Positions 1 to 5,056 of a stretch of 5,056 nucleotides of DNA are shown here, in pieces. The translations under genes and the position numbers were made by a program. The notes under the pieces were generated by a model. It ran no database searches. It was not told the DNA's origin and saw only the letters and a list, made by a program, of their open reading frames with translations. Within the stretch, counting starts at the first letter, position 1; every line of letters starts with the position of its first letter. The stretch comes from Ruminococcus sp. (GTDB taxonomy: Bacteria; Bacillota_A; Clostridia; Oscillospirales; Ruminococcaceae), in NCBI GenBank assembly GCA_017418765.1, contig JAFOMV010000187.1, positions 1-5,056 of the forward strand, given 5' to 3'.

Positions 1-422
1 CAGACCGAAGCGCCTGCCGCTGCACAGGCAAGAGTTGCTCCGCCTGTGTATGCGAAAAGGTTGAGTACGTTTATCTCTCTGCCTGCATTTTTTATCTTAT
101 CCGCCATAAAGTCCCAGTTTACAGCCTGTTCGGGGAAAAGTCCCGTATGCTTGAAGCCTGTGGGACGGATGTTGAAGGTAAGTTCTCTGTAGCTTATATT
201 CCACGAATCGGGAAGCTTTCTGCTGAATTCCCATTCACCGCCGCCCTTGTTTGAACGGTGGTAGTGACCGTCGGCATTTTTCCACAGAGGGTCATTGCGC
301 TCGGTCTTCCATATTATCTGGGGATCGGGTCTCACAAGGCTGATACCGCCCCATGTTTCAAGCTTTTCCCCCTCTGATGTATCGAGTATTATATAGTCTT
401 TCCAGTTATTTGCAGTTCTCAA
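1..422 (-). CDS. RlmI-like class I SAM-dependent methyltransferase, N-terminal 140 residues (runs off window)
   Basis: This is the first 140 codons of a gene whose 3' end lies beyond base 1. The reading starts LRTANNWKDY and continues with LDTSEGEKLETWGG (13-26), RPDPQIIWK (31-39) and TGLFPEQAVNWDFM (93-106). It reaches a Rossmann motif I at 119-128 (VLNLFAYTGG), the S-adenosylmethionine-binding glycine loop, followed by AAGASV. This order matches the RlmI/RlmK-like branch of class I methyltransferases (COG1092 type), whose known members methylate cytosine or guanine in 23S rRNA. The substrate here is inferred, and no N-terminal PUA domain is present. The catalytic part is outside the window. 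The start is TTG at 422-420: AAGGAG sits 7 nt upstream, no ATG is suitably placed, and residues from WKDY onward look like the family's usual beginning. The gene starts 14 nt after the glmM stop, and its binding site overlaps that stop, suggesting translational coupling. Confidence 0.85.
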   Translation of the reverse strand, partial: MRTANNWKDYIILDTSEGEKLETWGGISLVRPDPQIIWKTERNDPLWKNADGHYHRSNKGGGEWEFSRKLPDSWNISYRELTFNIRPTGFKHTGLFPEQAVNWDFMADKIKNAGREINVLNLFAYTGGATLACAAAGASV

Positions 423-429
423 ATTTCTT

Positions 430-437
430 CTCCTTTT
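430..437 (-). promoter_or_regulatory. Ribosome binding site deciding the TTG start of the methyltransferase
   Basis: On the minus strand this reads AAAAGGAG, with 7 nt between it and the TTG at 422-420. It is the only good Shine-Dalgarno match near the start of this reading frame and so supports TTG initiation. Its first base is also the last base of the glmM stop codon (TGA, 439-437), so ribosomes finishing glmM could re-initiate here. Confidence 0.75.
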
Positions 438-1801
438 CAGGAAGTTTTCTTGATCCTGAATTTTTCTTTAAGCTTATCTGATAATTTCATTGTTATATCA
501 TTTATGACGGCAAAATCATTTCCCTCTGCCATAATACGTATAAGCGGCTCTGTACCGCTTTCACGGACGATCATCCTGCCGTTTTCACCGAGCGAATCGT
601 CAAGCTCTTTTATCAGCTCAGTTACTTCTTTATCATTTTTCCACAGTTCCTTGAACTGCGGGTCTATCTTTACGCCGACCATTACCTGTGGAAGTTTTAC
701 CATATCCGCAGCAAGTTCACTCAGCTTTTTGCCGCTTTCTTTCATTATTTTCAGCAGCTTTGCACCTGTGAGCTGACCATCACCTGTCGGGGCATCGTCA
801 AGGAATATTATATGTCCGCTTGGTTCACCGCCAAGATTAAAACCGCCCTCAAGCATACGCTCAAGTACGTATCTGTGACCTGCGCCGGCGGTTGTAAGGT
901 TTATGCCTCTTTCACCTGCATATGCATGAAATCCCATATTCGTCATCATAGTGATAACTGCGGTGTTTTCCTTTAATGTGCCTTTCTGCTTCATATCCTC
1001 GGCAAATATGGCAAGGAGCCTGTCTCCGTCGATGAGCTGTCCGTCCTCGGCAACTGCTATACACCGGTCAGCATCACCGTCAAAAGCGAGTCCGCAGTCG
1101 CAGCCGTTTTCGGAAACTACATTTGCAAAAGCTTCGATATCATTGGTGCCGCAGCCCTGATTTATGTTAGTGCCGTCAGGTGAAGATGATGTCACGAAAA
1201 CCTCTGCTCCCATGAGCGCAAACAGCTTCTCAGCCGTTTCTGATGCACATCCGTTGGCACAGTCAACAGCGATCTTCATACCGCTCAGGTCAGTATCAAC
1301 TATCTCACGGATATGGCTGATATACTCATCTGCAGCATTTTTAGCGTCCTCACGCCTTCCCACACGGTCATGGGAAGCAAGATGTATCTGCTGAGGGTCT
1401 TCCAGCACAAGGTATTCTATCTTTTCCTCGATATCATCAGTGAGTTTATGACCCTGAGAATCGAACACCTTTATGCCGTTGAACTCAGCACTGTTGTGGG
1501 AGCCTGATATCATTATACCTGCATCAGCTCCCAGTTTTTTTATCATGAAAGGCACAACGGGCACAGGTACAACTCCAAGAAGCACAGCGTCTGCTCCGAC
1601 AGAGCATACACCTGCCATAACAGCGGCTTCAAGCGGGTCTGAGGAAAGCCTTGTATCCTTGCCTATTATTACCTTTGTGCGTTTTTCCGTATTATTTGCA
1701 AGAACGACAGCTGCTGCACGGCCTGTCTGCATCGCCAGTTCACAGGTAAGGTCTGTAACTGCGATCCCTCTCGGGCCGTCAGTACCAAAAAGTTTAGCCA
1801 T
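437..1801 (-). CDS. glmM: Phosphoglucosamine mutase GlmM
   Basis: GlmM interconverts glucosamine-6-phosphate and glucosamine-1-phosphate in the cytosol, feeding UDP-GlcNAc and hence peptidoglycan. The 454 residues fit the usual length of about 450. All four domains of the alpha-D-phosphohexomutase fold are readable: N-terminal GTDGPRG (6-12), the phosphoserine loop ISGSHNS (98-104; S101 is the expected phosphorylated serine), the metal loop DGDADR (241-246; D241, D243, D245), the sugar-specificity loop GGEPSGH (324-330) and the phosphate-binding loop RESGTEP (413-419). Several motifs differ from the commonest GlmM forms: V to P in GTDGVRG, SASHNP to SGSHNS, KVGDRYV to AGAGHRYV near 305-312, and GEQSGH to GEPSGH. 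Catalytic Ser, Asp and Glu are kept, so activity is likely. The ATG follows AAAGGAGG with a long 12-nt spacing; no nearer start exists. It lies 45 nt downstream of the peptidase-like gene and directly before the methyltransferase. Confidence 0.95.
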   Translation of the reverse strand: MAKLFGTDGPRGIAVTDLTCELAMQTGRAAAVVLANNTEKRTKVIIGKDTRLSSDPLEAAVMAGVCSVGADAVLLGVVPVPVVPFMIKKLGADAGIMISGSHNSAEFNGIKVFDSQGHKLTDDIEEKIEYLVLEDPQQIHLASHDRVGRREDAKNAADEYISHIREIVDTDLSGMKIAVDCANGCASETAEKLFALMGAEVFVTSSSPDGTNINQGCGTNDIEAFANVVSENGCDCGLAFDGDADRCIAVAEDGQLIDGDRLLAIFAEDMKQKGTLKENTAVITMMTNMGFHAYAGERGINLTTAGAGHRYVLERMLEGGFNLGGEPSGHIIFLDDAPTGDGQLTGAKLLKIMKESGKKLSELAADMVKLPQVMVGVKIDPQFKELWKNDKEVTELIKELDDSLGENGRMIVRESGTEPLIRIMAEGNDFAVINDITMKLSDKLKEKFRIKKTS

Positions 1802-1813
1802 ACTTGTTATCGT

Positions 1814-1821
1814 CCTCCTTT
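1814..1821 (-). promoter_or_regulatory. Ribosome binding site of glmM, long spacing
   Basis: On the minus strand this reads AAAGGAGG, a near-perfect match to the 16S 3' end. It is 12 nt from the glmM ATG, longer than the usual 5-9 nt. The bases between contain no ATG, GTG or TTG, so the annotated start is the only choice. Confidence 0.7.
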
Positions 1822-1827
1822 ATTCAG

Positions 1828-1839
1828 TGCGGTACCGCA
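1828..1839 (-). repeat. Perfect 12-bp palindrome between the peptidase-like gene and glmM
   Basis: TGCGGTACCGCA is its own reverse complement. It sits in the 45-nt gap upstream of glmM, 6 nt before the glmM ribosome binding site. It could fold only as a 4-bp stem with a GTAC loop and is not followed by a T-run, so it does not look like an intrinsic terminator. It might be an operator for a dimeric regulator or a small RNA hairpin near the binding site, or simply chance. The palindrome itself is certain; its function is unknown. Confidence 0.4.
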
Positions 1840-1846
1840 AATTCTC

Positions 1847-2392
1847 TTATATATTATCTGTCACAGTTTCGATCGTATATACTGCGATAGGTCTGTGTTT
1901 CCCGATTATTTCCTCCACTGTCTGACAATATCTTACAGTGGGGCAGTTGTTGTATCTGTTGTACACGGCTATACCTTTTTCGGTCCTGAGACAGAAAACA
2001 GTATGTATAGCCGAAAGGAAAGGTATCTTAGTCCAGAATGTGATGATGAACGAATGGGAATTCTCGGCACTGCGTGAGCGTGTATTCTCAACGCCGAAAT
2101 GTCTGAGGGCTTTGCCTATACTGAAGGCGTTACAGCCGAAAAAACCCATCAGCACCCTGAATCTCTCCATATAGAAAGCTATCTTCATAAGGGGTTCGGG
2201 TCTTCCCAGATATACCAGAGCGTTATGCACGGCTATGACTTCACAGCCGTTAAAGCTCATATGGCATATACCGTAGCGAAGCTGTGAGACGAGTCCCAGC
2301 CCCTGTCCGTTTATCATCTTTCCGAATTCGGGAGGTGATACTCTTTCGGTATTATGTCTGAGATTATATTTTCTTGATCCTTTTATAAGCAT
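1847..2392 (-). CDS. Uncharacterised 181-residue protein, candidate papain/C39-like cysteine peptidase
   Basis: I do not recognise a named family. The layout resembles a papain-like fold. A cysteine opens a hydrophobic helix in FNGCEVIAVHNALVYLG (47-63; C50 the candidate nucleophile, with C43 just before). A histidine begins a strand in AIHTVFCL (128-135; H130). An Asn-rich strand end follows, GIAVYNRYNN (140-149; N145 or N148 as third residue). That Cys-His-Asn/Asp order is the one used by C39-like peptidases. The middle part has a helix with MERFRVLMGFFG (75-86) and ALRHFG (95-100). There is no signal peptide or membrane segment, so it should act in the cytosol, unlike most C39 enzymes. The start is the first ATG, 18 nt after the ruvB stop, with only a weak GGA 9 nt upstream; the next Met (residue 26) has no better site. 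Substrate and reaction are unknown. A non-catalytic relative of the fold is possible. Confidence 0.85.
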   Translation of the reverse strand: MLIKGSRKYNLRHNTERVSPPEFGKMINGQGLGLVSQLRYGICHMSFNGCEVIAVHNALVYLGRPEPLMKIAFYMERFRVLMGFFGCNAFSIGKALRHFGVENTRSRSAENSHSFIITFWTKIPFLSAIHTVFCLRTEKGIAVYNRYNNCPTVRYCQTVEEIIGKHRPIAVYTIETVTDNI

Positions 2393-2410
2393 AGTCCGTC
2401 ATCCATTTTA

Positions 2411-3469
2411 TCAGAACGTCATCTGTCCATCGTCGGCAGAACTCTGCTGTTCGGGCTGAGAATAGCCCAGATGCTCATATGCAAGCTTTGTAGCCACTCT
2501 GCCTCGTGGAGTTCTTCCCAGAAATCCCAGCTGCATCAGGAACGGCTCGCAGACATCCTCCAGAGTTACTGATTCTTCGTTTATGGCTGAGGCAAGGGTC
2601 TCCAGCCCGACGGGGCCGCCGCCGTAGCCTTTGATTATCATTTCCAGCATACGCCTGTCAAGGCCGTCAAGTCCCAGTTTATCTATCTCCAGACGGCTCA
2701 GAGCGATGGAGGCTATCTCCTGGGTGATCTGTCCGTTGCCCATAACATCGGCGAAATCACGTACTCTTTTCAGCAGACGGTTAGCGATACGGGGCGTACC
2801 TCTTGCACGTCCTGCTATCTCTGCCGCACCGTCGGCGGTACATGGGATACCAAGTATCATGGCGCTTCTGCGTACGATATCGGTGAGCTGTTCCTTTGTA
2901 TAGAGTTCAAGTCTCTGCACAACTCCGAAGCGGTCTCTCAGCGGAGCAGAAAGCTGTCCTGCACGTGTAGTAGCGCCTATGAGCGTAAATGGCTTCAGAT
3001 CCATACGGATAGAACGTGCCGCAGGGCCTTTGCCTATGATGATATCTATTACTCTGTCCTCCAGCGCAGGGTAGAGGATCTCCTCCACTGCACGTGAAAG
3101 ACGGTGTATCTCGTCAATAAAAAGCACATCGTTGTCGGAAAGGCTTGTCAGCAGTGACACAAGGTCGCCGGGCTTTTCGATTGCAGGACCTGTGGTCACA
3201 CGGAGATTCACTCCCAGTTCATGGGCGATAATGCCCGAAAGAGTGGTCTTTCCAAGACCGGGAGGGCCGTACAGCAGAACATGGTCAAGGGGTTCGCTGC
3301 GGCGCTTTGCGGCTTCGATGTATATGGCAAGGTTCTCCTTTGCCTTGTCCTGACCGATGTACTCATGGAGAGTCTGCGGTCTCAGGCTGATCTCGATATC
3401 CGAATCCTCCTGAGTATTTTCGGGGCTTATGACCCTTGGAGCGAATTCCATATCTTCAGTTTGTATCAA
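2411..3469 (-). CDS. ruvB: Holliday junction branch-migration ATPase RuvB
   Basis: RuvB is the hexameric AAA+ motor that, with RuvA, drives branch migration of Holliday junctions during recombinational repair; RuvC cuts the product. The 352 residues are near the family norm of about 335-350. Visible in order are: [13 protein letters not shown] (28-40), the usual RuvB opening; Walker [10 protein letters not shown] (68-76; K74); Walker [10 protein letters not shown] (116-124; D119, E120); sensor 1 LIGATTRAG (163-171); the arginine-finger segment LRDRFG (177-182); sensor 2 [16 protein letters not shown] (223-238); and the winged-helix DNA-binding domain with [11 protein letters not shown] (283-293) and [13 protein letters not shown] (315-327). 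Nothing essential is missing. The start is TTG, with AAAGGAG 10 nt upstream; the first in-frame ATG (residue 7) is 28 nt from that site. The extra residues lie in the variable N- and C-terminal tails. No ruvA or ruvC is seen in the window. Confidence 0.98.
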   Translation of the reverse strand: MIQTEDMEFAPRVISPENTQEDSDIEISLRPQTLHEYIGQDKAKENLAIYIEAAKRRSEPLDHVLLYGPPGLGKTTLSGIIAHELGVNLRVTTGPAIEKPGDLVSLLTSLSDNDVLFIDEIHRLSRAVEEILYPALEDRVIDIIIGKGPAARSIRMDLKPFTLIGATTRAGQLSAPLRDRFGVVQRLELYTKEQLTDIVRRSAMILGIPCTADGAAEIAGRARGTPRIANRLLKRVRDFADVMGNGQITQEIASIALSRLEIDKLGLDGLDRRMLEMIIKGYGGGPVGLETLASAINEESVTLEDVCEPFLMQLGFLGRTPRGRVATKLAYEHLGYSQPEQQSSADDGQMTF

Positions 3470-3479
3470 ATTTGAAAAG

Positions 3480-3486
3480 CTCCTTT
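3480..3486 (-). promoter_or_regulatory. Ribosome binding site deciding the TTG start of ruvB
   Basis: On the minus strand this reads AAAGGAG, 10 nt before the TTG at 3469-3467. The alternative ATG at 3451-3449 would be 28 nt away, too far for this site. It lies in the 24-nt gap after the stop of the MGTWGTG protein. Confidence 0.75.
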
Positions 3487-3493
3487 CTTGATA

Positions 3494-4267
3494 TTAAATA
3501 TAACGATCTATGTTGTGCCAGTTTTCCATAATATACAACTCGTCATCAAAGGTTATGCTGTCCTTCGTATCAGGTCTGCGGAAATCATAGTTACCGCCAA
3601 AGACAAACTTCTTCTTTATCCTGCTGAAACCGTCATACAGCCATAGGAAGCGGTAATCATTCCTTTCCTTGTGATTCATGATGAAAGGCAGGTCATCGAT
3701 CTCCCGCAGATCATCAGGGAGTTCCCGGGTATATTTCAGATATGTTACAGGCAGGATATCACCAAGGCCGTCTATTCTGGCATCAAACAAGACTGTACCG
3801 AAAACGCAGAATACAAGGAAGCCTTGCTTTTCCGAGCCGCAGATCGAATTGATCTCAGCAAAAAATATATCGTTTTTATTCCATGGGCACTCAAACCTTC
3901 TGGTGACCGCCACTTTCTTTCTCGGCGGCATCTGAGCGCTCAGTTTTGATTTTAATTTTTCCAGTTCCGCTTTTCTTTTCCTCAGTTCTTTTTCGTCCCA
4001 GCGTTCAGAATCGCTGTCCGATCCCAGCAAGGCCATAGCTTTGCATCTGACATCTTCATTCAGCCTGCCGTAATCATACATTACAGACGACAAAGCAAAC
4101 CAGAAATCAAGGGCATCATCTTTATCGCTCAGAATATCGGTGTTTTCCGAAACGATCTCTTCAAGTGCTTCTTCATCGCTTTTTCCGATACGAAGCTTGC
4201 TGATATACGCTGTTTTCACATCATCAGCAACATCGTTCTGAAAAATACCTGTTCCCCATGTACCCAT
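3494..4267 (-). CDS. Uncharacterised protein with N-terminal MGTWGTG motif (DUF4259-like)
   Basis: The 257-residue product has no assigned function. It begins MGTWGTGIFQNDVADDV, the hallmark opening of a widespread group of small bacterial proteins resembling DUF4259; membership is from memory of that motif and is not searched. The N-terminal part (1-82) is acidic and helical, with DALDFWFALSSVMYDYGRLN (51-70). Next comes ERW (88-90) and a charged helix (about 91-110; ELRKRKAELEKLKSKL), then PPRKKVAV (114-121). The C-terminal half is beta-rich, with GFLVFCVFGTVL (149-160), and ends in an aromatic segment around YIMENWHNIDRYI. There is no signal peptide or membrane helix, so it is probably cytosolic. 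The ATG is 3 nt after the SseB stop, with GAGAAG spanning the end of that gene, which points to coupled translation. Sampled stretches look more AT-rich than ruvB. It could be a regulatory, binding or immunity-type protein; nothing here decides. Confidence 0.85.
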   Translation of the reverse strand: MGTWGTGIFQNDVADDVKTAYISKLRIGKSDEEALEEIVSENTDILSDKDDALDFWFALSSVMYDYGRLNEDVRCKAMALLGSDSDSERWDEKELRKRKAELEKLKSKLSAQMPPRKKVAVTRRFECPWNKNDIFFAEINSICGSEKQGFLVFCVFGTVLFDARIDGLGDILPVTYLKYTRELPDDLREIDDLPFIMNHKERNDYRFLWLYDGFSRIKKKFVFGGNYDFRRPDTKDSITFDDELYIMENWHNIDRYI

Positions 4268-4270
4268 ATA

Positions 4271-5002
4271 TCACTTCTCGAAATAGCGCTTTTTGCGGAC
4301 ATAGAACGGGTCTATGTTCTCGGCTGCCTTCTTGCCCATATCCTGCTCATAGCTGATGAAGGCAAGGTGCTCGTTGGGTTTTACCGTCTTGGAAAGGTAC
4401 TTTGAGAGCGGCACGAAAAGCTTTCTTGTGCTTCCCATCATATCCAGCACCATGAGTATCTGCGGCTTTTCACAGCCCTTTATCATCTCCATGATGAAGG
4501 CTCTGTCCACATTGGGCTGCTTTGAAAGGAACTTCACAGCCGCCTTGATGATATGTCCCACGGAATGCTCAACGGGACGGTAGGTTATGGTGTCTTCCTC
4601 GTTGTAGGAGATAGCCTTTATCTTCAGATTTCTCGCTATCATGAGGATGCTCTTTATCTCCTGGGATGTGAATTCCTTGCCGTAGGAATTGGGGTTCAGC
4701 ACCGCAGATACCGACTGTATAAGGTCGAAAAGTCTGAGGCAGTTGATCTTGTAGCAGTCAACGTATCTCTTTGCAAACTGCTGAAGAGCACGGTATGATG
4801 TGAAGAAGGGGATGAATACTTCGCCTTCGGGATTCTGAGTAGTTATAAGCTCAAGCTGTATGCCGCCTTCAGCCCTGCCTCTCTCCTGCTTTACGGGATT
4901 CTTGCAGATAACATAGACATCGCTTTTTATGAGCGTCTGTAAGAAAAGCGAACGCTTTGAGGGATCTTTTATGGCCGCTTTAAGAAGTTCATCAAGATTC
5001 AT
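4271..5002 (-). CDS. SseB-family protein (N- and C-terminal SseB domains)
   Basis: This is a probable two-domain SseB protein. SseB was named for a serine-sensitivity phenotype in E. coli, and its biochemical role is unknown. From this start (MNLDELLKAAIKDPSKRSLF), the N-terminal domain covers about residues 2-118, with VYVICK (29-34), EVFIPFFTSYRALQQFA (61-77) and LNPNSYGKEFTSQEI (102-116), typical of the family. The C-terminal domain covers about 140-235, with KAAVKFLSKQPNVDRAFIM (153-171), PQILMVLDM (180-188) and a closing IDPFYVRKKRYFEK. No signal peptide is seen. Two starts compete: the ATG at 5011 (adding MCI) has AGGA only 2 nt upstream, while the ATG at 5002 has it 11 nt upstream. I prefer 5002, which also begins as I expect for the family, but 5011 is possible. 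The downstream gene starts 3 nt after the stop, so the two are very likely co-expressed. Confidence 0.88.
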   Translation of the reverse strand: MNLDELLKAAIKDPSKRSLFLQTLIKSDVYVICKNPVKQERGRAEGGIQLELITTQNPEGEVFIPFFTSYRALQQFAKRYVDCYKINCLRLFDLIQSVSAVLNPNSYGKEFTSQEIKSILMIARNLKIKAISYNEEDTITYRPVEHSVGHIIKAAVKFLSKQPNVDRAFIMEMIKGCEKPQILMVLDMMGSTRKLFVPLSKYLSKTVKPNEHLAFISYEQDMGKKAAENIDPFYVRKKRYFEK

Positions 5003-5013
5003 AATACACATCT

Positions 5014-5021
5014 TCCTCTCT
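5014..5021 (-). promoter_or_regulatory. Ribosome binding site of the SseB-family gene
   Basis: The minus strand reads AGAGAGGA, a moderate Shine-Dalgarno match. It leaves 2 nt to the ATG at 5011 and 11 nt to the ATG at 5002. Spacing of 2 nt is too short for normal initiation, which favours the inner start. Confidence 0.5.
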
Positions 5022-5029
5022 ATATCTTT

Positions 5030-5056
5030 TTATCTCATATTCTTTGCAGTCAGCAG
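5030..5056 (-). CDS. Possible 3' end of an upstream gene (eight codons and stop)
   Basis: On the minus strand, CTG CTG ACT GCA AAG AAT ATG AGA TAA gives LLTAKNMR and a stop, ending 27 nt before the preferred SseB start. That is a normal spacing for the previous gene of an operon. A second frame is also open: from 5054 it reads ADCKEYEIKRYREEDVYYES and stops at 4992, which would overlap the SseB start by 11 nt. Only one of the two, or neither, can be real, and the piece is too short to identify a product. Confidence 0.3.
   Translation of the reverse strand: MLTAKNMR

Noticed and set aside
450..776. 108-codon open frame on the plus strand
   Set aside because: It is wholly antisense to the 3' part of glmM, is Ser-rich and of low complexity, and has no family resemblance.
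1802..1846. Terminator in the gap before glmM
   Set aside because: The only dyad is a 4-bp stem at most and has no following T-run, so transcription is expected to read through.
1846..1858. GATAAT and TATAAG -10-like boxes before glmM
   Set aside because: No TTGACA-like hexamer lies 16-18 nt upstream of either (GATCGA and TATATA occupy those positions), and the boxes are part of the coding end of the preceding gene.
1473..1925. 150-codon open frame on the plus strand
   Set aside because: It lies opposite glmM and the end of the peptidase-like gene, is rich in Ser, Thr, Ala and Pro as antisense frames often are, and has no recognisable domain.
3470..3493. Extra small gene or hairpin in the gap before ruvB
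   Set aside because: The 24 nt hold only the ribosome binding site and AT-rich spacer, with no dyad.
3493..3521. Possible sigma-A promoter for ruvB on the minus strand: CTGGCA (3521-3516), 17-nt spacer, TTTAAT (3498-3493)
   Set aside because: Spacing is ideal, but the -35 matches only four of six bases, and the start site would fall on the ribosome binding site, leaving almost no leader. Kept only as a weak possibility.

Overview
The window looks like core chromosome from a low-to-mid-GC Firmicute, most likely a clostridial gut bacterium of the Ruminococcus/Oscillospiraceae type. That placement is an inference from the proteins, the frequent ATA and AGA codons, the strong AAAGGAG-type ribosome binding sites and the TTG starts; no marker fixes the species. 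Every gene I can support lies on the minus strand, so transcription runs from the high to the low coordinates. I see no phage, insertion sequence, CRISPR, tRNA or rRNA.

Layout in transcription order. At 5056-5030 there is probably the tail of an upstream gene, too short to identify. Next come an SseB-family protein (5002-4271) and, 3 nt later, an uncharacterised protein that opens with MGTWGTG (4267-3494). After 24 nt comes ruvB, the Holliday-junction branch-migration ATPase, from a TTG start (3469-2411). After 18 nt comes an uncharacterised 181-residue protein with a papain/C39-like Cys-His-Asn pattern (2392-1847). After 45 nt comes glmM, phosphoglucosamine mutase (1801-437). After 14 nt comes the first half of an RlmI-like SAM-dependent methyltransferase, also from a TTG start (422 to beyond base 1). 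No gap exceeds 45 nt and I found no terminator hairpin, so the six genes could form one transcription unit.

The functions do not form one pathway: DNA repair (RuvB), entry into peptidoglycan precursor synthesis (GlmM), probable RNA modification (the methyltransferase) and three proteins of unknown job. It reads as a mixed housekeeping operon. The points most worth a second look are the candidate cytosolic cysteine peptidase between ruvB and glmM, the departures of this GlmM from usual family motifs, the paired SseB and MGTWGTG proteins, and ruvB without an adjacent ruvA. I did not find a clearly new multi-gene system.
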